Shown: positions 1-9,294 of the stretch, piece after piece
Numbering within the stretch: position 1 is the stretch's first letter
Layout: each line of letters starts with the position of its first letter
Assembly: GCA_021811225.1 (NCBI GenBank)
Contig: JAJZPJ010000039.1
Coordinates: 1-16,617 of the forward strand
Length of the DNA stretch: 16,617 bases
From: Pseudomonadota bacterium
GTDB taxonomy: Bacteria; Pseudomonadota; Gammaproteobacteria; Burkholderiales; Rhodocyclaceae
Direction of reading: 5' to 3'
Notes under the pieces: model-generated
The model's database searches: none
Told to the model about the DNA's origin: nothing
What the model saw: the letters and a program-made list of their open reading frames with translations, nothing else
Program-made: the position numbers and the translations under genes

Positions 1-2781
1 GGCGATCAACACGTCCGCGACCAGCGCAGGTCGCTCCTGCACCAACGCATCGAACCAGGCGGGGTTCTTGTTGGCAACATAGGTGAATTGGAAGGCCAGC
101 AGCTTCGACAGAATTGAATCGTCGAGCTGCAAGGCGCCGAGGGGGTCGGCGGCGTAGAATTCCTCCATGCCGACCAGACAGGCTTGGCGCAGGTAGTGCA
201 TCCGCCCCTTGGTTTCGAGTTCGACAATTTCTGCCACGCTCGGCAGATCGTCGCGCTTCAGGGAGCGGCGAAAACCGTCGCAGGCCGCCTGGACCAGATC
301 CGCGTCACCTCCGAGGAAATCGGCCAGACGCTCGCGGGACGTTTCACCTTCGATGTCGTAATACCCACGCAGATAGGCTTGCGCCAGATCGTGCAGAATC
401 TTCGGATGCGCACTGCCGTCGCGGATATCGGCGAGATGGTCGCGGAAGAAACGTATCCATTCGTCTTTTCTCTGTTGCCGGCTCTCCTTGCGCTCCCTAT
501 CCATGATCGCGTGCTTTTGTTGCCAGTCGCCGACCGGGGTGGAAACGAAGCCTTCCATGTAGGCCTGGAACGCCGGATGGGCCGCGGTCCAGTCCTCAAG
601 AAATTTCAGCGCAGGCAGCGTCAGACTCTGTTGCCCGCCCTCCCGAATGAGTTGGTGCACGGCTTGCACGAAATAGTAGCCGGAAAGTTTCGTGTGCGCT
701 TCTTCCTTCACCGCCTGTTCCAGGTACCAGGGACCGATGTCGGCGGGCGCCGGAGCATCGTAAAGTCTTGCCGCGCTCTGAAACAGGCAATACGCCAGGT
801 CTTCGCGGGCGATGCAACGGAAAGCGCCTTCGAGCAACAAGGCCTTGTAGCGTTCCGGACGTTTTGCGAACCACTGCTGGATCCGCGTGGCATGTTTCCT
901 GTCGATTCTGGAATGCGCATACTCGTCGAGACCGATGCCCAGCCAGTCGTACAGCCGCTTGTCCTCGGTCGTATCGCCATGGGTTTCAAGCCCGCGCGCC
1001 AGCAGTTCTCCCGACATACGGTTGATTGAGAAGTCATCCACTGTTCTTCCCAGACTTATAAGCTTTTGCGCCAATTGATCCAGCAAAAGCGGCAGTGCCT
1101 GGTCGGGGGTCGCTTCCTGGAATCTGTAGCCCCAAAAATAGTCGACTGAATTTCCGCGCTGCTTCGTCGACTGTAGGTAGCCCAGAACTTCTGTCGGCGG
1201 AATGTGGCTCGGGTAAAGTTCGGTCAGCAGCATTCCCAAAAGCCGGTCGTCGCGGTCTTCGGTTGCGCCAGACACGATGTCCTGCGCCAGTTTCAAGCAA
1301 CGGCGGGCATTCCGCGGCATGTCGTGCAACTGTACCCGCAAGGCAGCCACACGGATTTCCGGCTTGTAGCTCGCATCCCTCACAAGGGCTTCCAGCGCTT
1401 CGTCGAGTTCCGGGAAGAGCGGTGCGTGCCGCAACGCGTCCAGCGCACAATCGAGCAAAGCGAGATCGGCATCGCTGCGCGACGGGGAAGACAGAATCTC
1501 CTTGAGCGTCGGCAGCATGTCCGGCGTCGCCAGCGCGCCGAAGGGCGCAGAGCTCCAATCCTGATAACGAAACCAGGGATAGCGCTCCGCCTCGCCCTGT
1601 AGCGCAGCGAACAGCCGACGTTTGTCCTCGGCCGGGAAATTGCGCACGTCGCCGTAGAGCACCACTCCCAGCGGATCGCGGTCGATCAACTCGGTGCGGG
1701 CGCCATGGCACAGCACAGAGAGCCAGGCGGCGAGGCCGCGCAGATCGGCGACGATGCCGCCGTCCTCTCCCGCCAGCAGGGCCAGCACGCGGCCGAGCGG
1801 CAAGCCGCGTTGATTGATCAGAGCTGCCAGGTGGCAGGCACCCAGGTATTCCGCGACGCTGCGATGGACGGGTACGCGCTGTTGTTCGCGGTCATCGCGT
1901 CGGAAGAGATTGGTCTTGAGCGCAGGCAGCAGGGGCAAGTCGTCAGGTACAACCAGTGAAGCCAGGCAGAAATGCTGCGCATCGGCGGCGTCTTCGTCCA
2001 AGGCGTAGCCGGCGATCCCGGACAGCAGGTGGACCGCACAGAGCCATCCTGCGGCATCGAGCAGCGCTTCAGAGGAATGCGGCCATTTCCCCCTTGCCTG
2101 TCTATGCTCCCGATTCCCTTCGCGCACCAGTTGTCCGCAGGCCATTTCATAAGTGGCTTCGCGGCTTTGCGGCCATGACCTGCCGCCGACCGCCAGCACC
2201 AGCAGATCCAGGGCCTGAGGGTTGCGCAGCAGTTCATTCATGCCGTGTTCGCCGGCCTTGCGCACGAACCCCTCGGCATCTGCCGCCGTGTAGCCATGAC
2301 TCATCAGGATTTGCGCAATGTCGTCGTCGCTCAAGGGATCGAGACTCAAAACAACGAGTTCGCCGCCCGGCGCCACACCGAGCAATGCCTCGCGGTCGCT
2401 GGCGCCCAGCCAGTCGGCTTCGCGGCAGGAGAGGCGAAAGTGCGGACGCCCCAGACGTTCCAGGTGGCGGCGGATATGATCGAGCGGCGTCCTGCCATCG
2501 CCGGCGCCCGCGCGCATTTCGTCCAGCGCATCGATGAACAGGGTCTTCCCTGTCAACGCCGGAGTTGGATCGAAAGTGGCGAAGTCGCGTGCCTTGACAT
2601 AGACACCGCCTGTCTCGATCGATTCTCTCCTGAACGATTCCGTCTTGCCGGCGCCCGGGTCGCCCAGTAGCACATAAGCGGGTGACTCCCGATAGTGCTC
2701 CAGCGGCCGGCTCTCCCGTGTCCCAGGTTCCTCCGTCAGCCGGGTGCAGGTGCGGCGAACCAGGAAGCACGTCTTGCTCAA
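1..2781 (-). CDS. NACHT-type P-loop NTPase (STAND/NLR-like), C-terminus cut by window edge
   Basis: Seen: one uninterrupted frame of 927 codons running off position 1, so the C-terminus is missing. Walker A GDPGAGKT is at residues 40-47 and Walker B LFIDALDE at 81-88, the NACHT style with an extra acidic residue. A sensor-like stretch FRLSCREADW (115-124) follows, then a winged-helix-type motif HRSVAEYLG near 306-314. The rest is Leu/Ala-rich and probably an alpha-helical repeat (HEAT/ARM-like) sensor region; this is inferred from composition. Only about 39 residues precede Walker A, so no N-terminal effector domain is present. The chosen start is TTG at 2781, with GGAG 8 nt upstream; it overlaps the TGA of the preceding ATPase gene, indicating translational coupling. 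Known: NACHT STAND proteins often act as ligand-triggered oligomerising switches, including in phage defence. The role here is inferred. GVAPGG and similar loops show no obvious loss of function. Confidence 0.85.
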   Translation of the reverse strand, partial: MSKTCFLVRRTCTRLTEEPGTRESRPLEHYRESPAYVLLGDPGAGKTESFRRESIETGGVYVKARDFATFDPTPALTGKTLFIDALDEMRAGAGDGRTPLDHIRRHLERLGRPHFRLSCREADWLGASDREALLGVAPGGELVVLSLDPLSDDDIAQILMSHGYTAADAEGFVRKAGEHGMNELLRNPQALDLLVLAVGGRSWPQSREATYEMACGQLVREGNREHRQARGKWPHSSEALLDAAGWLCAVHLLSGIAGYALDEDAADAQHFCLASLVVPDDLPLLPALKTNLFRRDDREQQRVPVHRSVAEYLGACHLAALINQRGLPLGRVLALLAGEDGGIVADLRGLAAWLSVLCHGARTELIDRDPLGVVLYGDVRNFPAEDKRRLFAALQGEAERYPWFRYQDWSSAPFGALATPDMLPTLKEILSSPSRSDADLALLDCALDALRHAPLFPELDEALEALVRDASYKPEIRVAALRVQLHDMPRNARRCLKLAQDIVSGATEDRDDRLLGMLLTELYPSHIPPTEVLGYLQSTKQRGNSVDYFWGYRFQEATPDQALPLLLDQLAQKLISLGRTVDDFSINRMSGELLARGLETHGDTTEDKRLYDWLGIGLDEYAHSRIDRKHATRIQQWFAKRPERYKALLLEGAFRCIAREDLAYCLFQSAARLYDAPAPADIGPWYLEQAVKEEAHTKLSGYYFVQAVHQLIREGGQQSLTLPALKFLEDWTAAHPAFQAYMEGFVSTPVGDWQQKHAIMDRERKESRQQRKDEWIRFFRDHLADIRDGSAHPKILHDLAQAYLRGYYDIEGETSRERLADFLGGDADLVQAACDGFRRSLKRDDLPSVAEIVELETKGRMHYLRQACLVGMEEFYAADPLGALQLDDSILSKLLAFQFTYVANKNPAWFDALVQERPALVADVLIA

Positions 2782-4037
2782 AGCCAATGCTCCGCCGGGT
2801 AGGAAAGGAACTCGGTCAACTGAATGCCACCCTCGCCGACGAGCAGCTTGCGGCAGTCGCCAAAGGCAGCGGCGAATGCTTCCAGGCCGCTCACAGCTTT
2901 CGGTGCAGGGCTGCTCTTGACCTCGATGGCGACGAGTCGCCGGCCGCGTTCGAGCACGAAGTCGACCTCGTCCGGCCCATCGCGCCAGTAATACAGACGG
3001 CATTCAGGATGGCCGGTGTTGTGGAGATGGGCGCCGACCGCGCTCTCGACCATGCGCCCCCGGTAGCTGCGGTCGGCCTCTGCCTCGGCCTTGGTGTAGC
3101 CGGAGCCCGCCGACATGAGGGCGGTGTTCAGCACGTTGAGCTTGGGGGACGAGGCACGGCGTCGATGGTGTTGTCCGGCGTATTTCTGCAATCCCTGGAT
3201 CAGCCCGGCATTGCCGAGGAGGTCCAGATAATGCGCGAGGGTCACTGTATTACCAGCGTCTTGAAGCTGCCCCATCATCTTCGTGAAAGAAAGTATCTGC
3301 CCCGAGTAGCGGCAGCCGAGGTGGAACAATTGCCTGAGCAGCGCAGGTTTGTCCACCCGCGTCATCATCAGGATATCTTTCTCGATGCTGGGCTCAATCA
3401 AGCCAGCGTTGACGTAGTTGCGCCAGCGTGGCTCGTCCCGGATGAAAGCGGCGCTGCCGGGATAGCCGCCGAAATAGATGTATTCGTCCAAATTGAAGTC
3501 GAAGGCTTCGTACATTTCATGAAACGACCAATGGGCGAGACGGATCAGCTCGAAGCGCCCGGTGAGACTCTCGCTCATGCCCTTTTGCATCAGCAAGGGC
3601 GAAGACCCGAGCAGAACGACGTGCAGCTTGAGCCCTTCGGCGCGGTCGGCATCCCACAGCCCTTTGACCGCGTCCGACCAACGGGGAAGCTTCTGGATTT
3701 CGTCGAGAACGAGGATATGGCCGTCTGACGATTGCCGCGCCATAGCGCGGGCGCGCTGCCAGGTCTCCACCAGCCAGGCCACGTCCCGCCGTCCCGCATC
3801 TTCAGGCAGGTAAGCGACGTCCGAATCGGGCAAGATGCCCGGCGGCAATGTCTCGTCCGGGCGATCCACCGCAACAAAGGAATAGCGCTTGGGGTTGAAG
3901 TTCGCCAGCGCATTGCGCACCAGGGTGGTCTTGCCAACCTGGCGCGGGCCCGCGACGACTGTCATCAAGCGTGGAAGCTCGGACAGTCGGTCGAGAAGAG
4001 TATGAACTTCTGCGCGCTGATATGGCTTACTTGGCAT
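2778..4037 (-). CDS. AAA_14 / DUF4143 family ATPase
   Basis: A 419-residue protein with the typical AAA_14 plus DUF4143 layout. Walker A GPRQVGKT is at residues 30-37, Walker B ILVLDEIQ around 108-115 (D112, E113), and a sensor-1-like LLGSSPLL follows from 142. The C-terminal part carries a PD-(D/E)XK-like pattern: MVESAVG, then DEVDF (D359) and IEVK (E372, K374). The length is normal for the family. Members are common in bacteria and archaea, often as scattered solitary genes of unknown biological role; the nuclease-like fold does not prove nuclease activity. The ATG at 4037 has no Shine-Dalgarno: it lies one base beyond a perfect AT-rich inverted repeat. The gene's TGA overlaps the TTG start of the NACHT gene, so the two are probably co-translated. 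This may be a mobile or conflict-related gene, but no transposase is present. Confidence 0.9.
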   Translation of the reverse strand: MPSKPYQRAEVHTLLDRLSELPRLMTVVAGPRQVGKTTLVRNALANFNPKRYSFVAVDRPDETLPPGILPDSDVAYLPEDAGRRDVAWLVETWQRARAMARQSSDGHILVLDEIQKLPRWSDAVKGLWDADRAEGLKLHVVLLGSSPLLMQKGMSESLTGRFELIRLAHWSFHEMYEAFDFNLDEYIYFGGYPGSAAFIRDEPRWRNYVNAGLIEPSIEKDILMMTRVDKPALLRQLFHLGCRYSGQILSFTKMMGQLQDAGNTVTLAHYLDLLGNAGLIQGLQKYAGQHHRRRASSPKLNVLNTALMSAGSGYTKAEAEADRSYRGRMVESAVGAHLHNTGHPECRLYYWRDGPDEVDFVLERGRRLVAIEVKSSPAPKAVSGLEAFAAAFGDCRKLLVGEGGIQLTEFLSYPAEHWL

Positions 4038-4038
4038 G

Positions 4039-4074
4039 ATTACTATTATGAGTAAAATTACTCATAATAGTAAT
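4039..4074. repeat. Perfect 17-bp inverted repeat (2-nt spacer) abutting the ATPase start codon
   Basis: Left arm ATTACTATTATGAGTAA (4039-4055), spacer AA, right arm TTACTCATAATAGTAAT (4058-4074): an exact reverse complement, with almost no GC inside a GC-rich genome. It fills half of the 74-bp gap between the glycosylase stop and the ATPase start; the rest (4075-4111) shows only a T6 run on the minus strand (4086-4091), a poor terminator at best. The repeat could be an operator for autoregulation, a 5'-UTR hairpin hiding the start codon, or the boundary of an inserted element. It contains TATAAT-like hexamers on both strands. No second copy was seen in the window. Confidence 0.95.
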
Positions 4075-4111
4075 TAGCTTCTGCAAAAAACTCAAGCAGC
4101 CACTTGGCAAG

Positions 4112-4634
4112 CTACGTAAGTAATTGATTCTCCAGCGCCGCCCGCCAAGCCGCGAGCTTGTTGTCGATCGCCAGCGTGTAGGCCGGGCTGGTCGAGGGCA
4201 GGATCGCGGTACGGTAGCCCAGGGCGGCGAGCTGGGGCGCGAAGCGGCCGGCGGTCTGGCCGTTGAAGCAGACCCGGACAAGATCCGGCGCGAGCGTTTT
4301 CAGTGCGCTGAAATCGTTGGCCGCGGCGTCGCGGATCGCGGCATCGAGGCTGCCTTCGCGGCGGCAGTTGCGGTAGACGTCCCAGACCGCGATGCCGGCC
4401 TCGATCAGCGCGCGCTTTCTATCCGCATAGCCGATGTCGGCCAAGCGCACGCCGATCACCGCGCCCAGGATGGTCCAGAACTGGTTCCTCGGATGGCCGT
4501 AATACTGGCCCGCCGCCAGCGAGGCCGGCGACGGGAAGCTGCCCAGGATCAGGGTCCGGGCGTCGGCACCGACGATCGGCGGCAGGCCGGTGAGCGCGGC
4601 CAGATTGACCAAGTCGGCCAACCCGTCCGCCGCC

Positions 4635-4648
<14 letters not shown>
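4112..4648 (-). CDS. DNA-deoxyinosine (hypoxanthine) glycosylase, uracil-DNA glycosylase family 6
   Basis: A 178-residue protein with the family-6 UDG (HDG) hallmarks: LILGSFPSPASL (33-44), then QYYGHPRNQFW (48-58), whose Asn55 matches the residue considered catalytic in this family, and the second active-site motif LPSTSPAY (150-157). Known role: base-excision repair that removes hypoxanthine arising from deaminated adenine in DNA. The start is taken as GTG at 4648, with GGAG upstream inside the htpG tail; this overlaps htpG by 14 nt. A later TTG near codon 10 or 13 is possible, because family members usually begin nearer the LPPIV segment. It lies directly downstream of htpG in the same orientation, so it is probably read through from htpG, linking repair to heat stress expression (inference). 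Confidence 0.88.
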
Positions 4649-6545
<1,897 letters not shown>

Positions 6546-6576
6546 CAGGTTCTCCCGGAAAAAAAGGCCTGCCTCA

Positions 6577-6604
6577 AGCTTGGGGCGGCGGCGGCGATTT
6601 CAAG
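6577..6604 (-). promoter_or_regulatory. Candidate sigma-32 (heat-shock) promoter of htpG
   Basis: On the minus strand CTTGAAA (6604-6598) is followed after 12 nt by CCCCAAGCT (6585-6577). The E. coli sigma-32 consensus is CTTGAAA, a spacer of about 11-16, then CCCCATNT, so the -35 is exact and the -10 nearly so. Transcription would start near 6570, about 25 nt before the start codon. The position directly before htpG fits its known heat-shock control. Confidence 0.7.
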
Positions 6605-6618
6605 AGCCTGGCAGGCTC
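6604..6618 (-). terminator. Small hairpin after emrB, possible weak terminator
   Basis: GAGCCTG-G-CAGGCTC (read on plus) is a perfect dyad 6 nt past the emrB stop. Realistically it gives a 5-bp stem with a 5-nt loop, followed by only two T residues, so termination would be weak. It abuts the htpG -35 element. Confidence 0.3.
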
Positions 6619-6624
6619 GACAAC

Positions 6625-8220
6625 TCAGTGCGCCGCCGCGGCCGCGCCAGGCCGCGAGAACTGGCCGCGCTCCATCAAGAGCAGGAGCGGCAGGGCGGCC
6701 AGCAGGGCGACGCCGAAATACAGGAACAGCCGTTCGAAGGAGAGCATCGCCGCCTGCTTCGCCACCTCGCCGTTCAGCAGCAGCAGCGCCTGGGTCCCGG
6801 CCCGGCTCGCGGGCGCGCCGTGGGCGATCATCAACGCCCGATACTGCGCCAGGCGGGCCATGGCCTGAGGCGAGAACTGGCTCAGGTGGTTCAGGATCTC
6901 GCCGCGGCTCCTCTCCTGGAAGCGCTGGAACAGGGTCGCCGACAGCGCGATGCCGACGCTGCCGCCGAGTTGGCGCGTCAGGTTGTAGAAGCCGCTGCCG
7001 GCGGCGATCCGCGCCGGCGCGAGATTGCCCAGCGCCAGGTTGTTCAGGGGAATGAAGATCATGCCCAGGCCCACGCCCCGGAGGATCATCGGCCAGAGGA
7101 AATCGTCCCAGCCCGAATCGGTGGTGAACAGCGAATGGCGCCACATCGAATAGCCGAAGATCAGTGCGCCGATCACCACGAACAGGCGCAGGTCCAGGCG
7201 CACCGAGGCCGTGGCCCGGCCCATCACCGCCATGGTCAGGCCGCTCGCCACCGCGCCGGGCAGCACCGCCAGGCCGGTCTCCCAGGCGGTGAAGCCCAGC
7301 AGCGTCTGGACATAGACCGGAAACACGAACACCGTCGAGAACAGCGCAGCGCCGAGCAGGAAGGTGAACACCAGGGAGACCGAGAACTGGACGTCCCTGA
7401 GGATGCGCAGATCGACGATCGGATGCTCGTGGCGCAGCTCCTGACGCACGAACAGCACGATCGCAGCGACGCTCACCAGCGCGTAGGTCTTGATCTCGGG
7501 GGAGGAGAACCAGTCCTGCTCCTGGCCGCGCTCCAGCATCGTCTGCAGGCAGCCGACGCCCAGCGCCAGGAGCAGAAAGCCGACGCCATCGACCGCTTCG
7601 GCGCGCTGGCCGTACTTCGAGTCGGGCACGTACATCAGCGCCAGGAGCAGCGCCAGGATGCCCAGCGGCAGGTTGATGTAGAAGATCCACGGCCAGGACA
7701 GCGCGTCGGTGATCCAGCCGCCGAGCGTGGGCCCGAGCATCGGGCCGACCATGATCCCCAGGCCGAAGATCGCCATCGAGGTGCCGGCCTCGCGCGGCGG
7801 GAAGGTCTCGTAGAGCGTGGCCTGGGAGGTGGCGATCAGGCCGCCGCCGCCCAGGCCCTGGACGATGCGCCAGAACACCAGGCTCTGCAGCGTGCTGGAA
7901 TTGCCGCAGAGGAAGGAGGCGAAGGTAAACAGCAGGATCGACAGCGCGAAGTAATTGCGCCGCCCGATGTAGTTGGCGAGCCAGCCGGAGATCGGCAGCA
8001 CGATGACGTTGGCCACGACGTAGCCGGTCGACACCCAGGCGACCTCGTCCAGGGTCGCGCCCAGGGTGCCCATCATGTGCGGGATGGCGACATTGACGAT
8101 GCTGGTGTCGAGCAGTTCCAGCAGCGACGCCAGGGTCACCGTGAAGGCGATCAGGTAGCGGCTGGCATAGATCTCCGCCTCCGACTCGAGACGGCGCAGA
8201 GCGGGCAGGATCGGCGTCAC
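6625..8220 (-). CDS. emrB: EmrB-type multidrug efflux MFS transporter (DHA2, 14 TM)
   Basis: A 531-residue inner-membrane drug:proton antiporter of the DHA2 family. Seen: the D1-like motif LDTSIVNVAIP at 37-47 in TM1, motif A-like GWLANYIGRRNYF after TM2, and the antiporter motif C GLGIMVGPMLGPTLGGW in TM5. Many further hydrophobic segments fit 14 helices. The open frame extends upstream through the emrA region, but that part is an antisense-like Arg/Gly-rich translation. The real start is GTG at 8220, which overlaps the emrA TGA as GTGA and aligns with the usual short cytoplasmic N-terminus. Known: EmrB works with the periplasmic adaptor EmrA and a TolC-type outer membrane channel to export hydrophobic toxins. 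No TolC-type gene is seen here. Substrate cannot be predicted. Confidence 0.93.
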   Translation of the reverse strand: MTPILPALRRLESEAEIYASRYLIAFTVTLASLLELLDTSIVNVAIPHMMGTLGATLDEVAWVSTGYVVANVIVLPISGWLANYIGRRNYFALSILLFTFASFLCGNSSTLQSLVFWRIVQGLGGGGLIATSQATLYETFPPREAGTSMAIFGLGIMVGPMLGPTLGGWITDALSWPWIFYINLPLGILALLLALMYVPDSKYGQRAEAVDGVGFLLLALGVGCLQTMLERGQEQDWFSSPEIKTYALVSVAAIVLFVRQELRHEHPIVDLRILRDVQFSVSLVFTFLLGAALFSTVFVFPVYVQTLLGFTAWETGLAVLPGAVASGLTMAVMGRATASVRLDLRLFVVIGALIFGYSMWRHSLFTTDSGWDDFLWPMILRGVGLGMIFIPLNNLALGNLAPARIAAGSGFYNLTRQLGGSVGIALSATLFQRFQERSRGEILNHLSQFSPQAMARLAQYRALMIAHGAPASRAGTQALLLLNGEVAKQAAMLSFERLFLYFGVALLAALPLLLLMERGQFSRPGAAAAAH

Positions 8221-9290
8221 TGGGTGCTGATGGTGACGGCCACGCTCATCCCCGGGCGCAGCGGGCGGGCGGGATCGGGATTCTGCTTGAGGCGGATCTT
8301 CACCGGCACGCGCTGCACCACCTTGGTGAAATTGCCGGTGGCGTTGTCCGGCGGCAACAGCGAGAAGCGCGCGCCGGTGGCCGGCGAGAGCGAATCGACC
8401 TGGCCTACCACCTTGAGACCGGGGTAGGCATCGACCGCGATCGCCACCGGGTCGCCCGGCCTGACGCCGGCGAGGTCGGTCTCCTTGAGGTTGGCGACCA
8501 CCCAGATGTCGTTCAGCGGCACCACCGAGAGCAGCGGCTGGCCGGCCTGCACCAGTTGGCCCGGCTCGACGCTCTTGCTGGCGACGACGCCGGAGACCGG
8601 CGCCACGATGCGCGTGTCGGCCAACTGGTTGGCGGCCAGATCGCGCGCCGCGCGCGCGGCATCGACCTTGGCCAGCGCCGCGCGCAGCGCCGCGCTGGAG
8701 GCGGTGACCTGCTCGCCGGCGGAAGCGGCGGACTCGCGGCTGGCCTGCACCCGCGCCAGCGCCGAGCGCGCCGCGGCCTGGGCGGCGTCCAGTGCCTGGG
8801 CCGAGACCATCTTCTGCGCCACCAGCGCGCGGGTCCGCTCCAGATCCTTCTGCGCCCGGTCGGCATTGGCCAGCGCCTGCTCCACCATCGAGCGCGCCGC
8901 CGCGGCCGAGGCGCGCATCGCCGCCACCTGCGCCGCCGCCTGGCCGGAGAGCCGGCCCTGGCTGCCGGCGCCGGCCAGGGCCAGCGCCAGTTCGGCCTCG
9001 GCCTGGTCCAGCCGGGTCCGGTAGTCGCGATCGTCGATGCTGACCAGGAGATCGCCGGCGTGGACCGGCTGGTTGTCCCCGACCTTGACCGCGGCGACGA
9101 AGCCGCCCACCTTGGGCAGCACCGGGATGATGTGGCTCTCGACCTGGGCGTTGTCGCTGGTGACGTGGGAGAGACTCCACCACCACTTGTAGCCCAGCCA
9201 CAGGACCAGGCAGAGCGCCGCCGTCAGCAGCACCAGTTTCGGCAACGGGTTCTTTCTTTCGCTCATCGCTTCGTTCATCGACGCGTTCAC
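8217..9290 (-). CDS. emrA: EmrA-type membrane fusion protein (HlyD family)
   Basis: A 357-residue periplasmic adaptor. One N-terminal TM helix lies at about residues 18-36. The first half of a lipoyl-like domain follows, with SDNAQVESHIIPVLPKVGG and VHAGDLLVSID. Next is a long Ala-rich alpha-helical hairpin (about 75-205), then the second half with IVAPVSGVVASKSVEPGQLV and a C-terminal beta-barrel region. This matches the EmrA/HlyD layout and length. The start is uncertain: GTG at 9290, or ATG at 9278 or 9266, all with weak Shine-Dalgarno; 9290 is kept because it sits 4 nt after the greB stop and suggests coupling. It overlaps emrB by 4 nt. Role: it links EmrB to an outer membrane channel, which must be encoded elsewhere. 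Confidence 0.93.
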   Translation of the reverse strand: MNASMNEAMSERKNPLPKLVLLTAALCLVLWLGYKWWWSLSHVTSDNAQVESHIIPVLPKVGGFVAAVKVGDNQPVHAGDLLVSIDDRDYRTRLDQAEAELALALAGAGSQGRLSGQAAAQVAAMRASAAAARSMVEQALANADRAQKDLERTRALVAQKMVSAQALDAAQAAARSALARVQASRESAASAGEQVTASSAALRAALAKVDAARAARDLAANQLADTRIVAPVSGVVASKSVEPGQLVQAGQPLLSVVPLNDIWVVANLKETDLAGVRPGDPVAIAVDAYPGLKVVGQVDSLSPATGARFSLLPPDNATGNFTKVVQRVPVKIRLKQNPDPARPLRPGMSVAVTISTQ

Positions 9291-9294
9291 CGCT

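Noticed and set aside
2234..2770. Minus-strand ORF of 178 codons (and fragments 1034-1711, 1818-2237, 596-874, 258-599) that could suggest a broken gene
   Set aside because: They lie in other frames. The frame beginning at 2781 is open through position 1 and carries NACHT motifs, while these read as Arg/Gly/Pro-rich shadow protein. There is no frameshift.
2682..3728. 348-codon plus-strand ORF opposite the ATPase gene
   Set aside because: No motif recognised, and the opposite strand has Walker A and B and DUF4143 features.
4076..4111. Intrinsic terminator after the glycosylase gene (T6 run at 4091-4086 on minus)
   Set aside because: No convincing stem precedes the T-run; only 3-4 bp pairings were found.
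6585..6597. CCG-repeat tract between htpG and emrB as a microsatellite
   Set aside because: Only about four GCC units, common in such GC-rich DNA; it forms the spacer of the sigma-32-like promoter.
8221..9201. Upstream extension of the emrB frame giving an 858-codon fusion
   Set aside because: The extra part is a shadow of emrA with Arg/Gly-rich low complexity; the GTG at 8220 fits the family N-terminus and overlaps the emrA stop.
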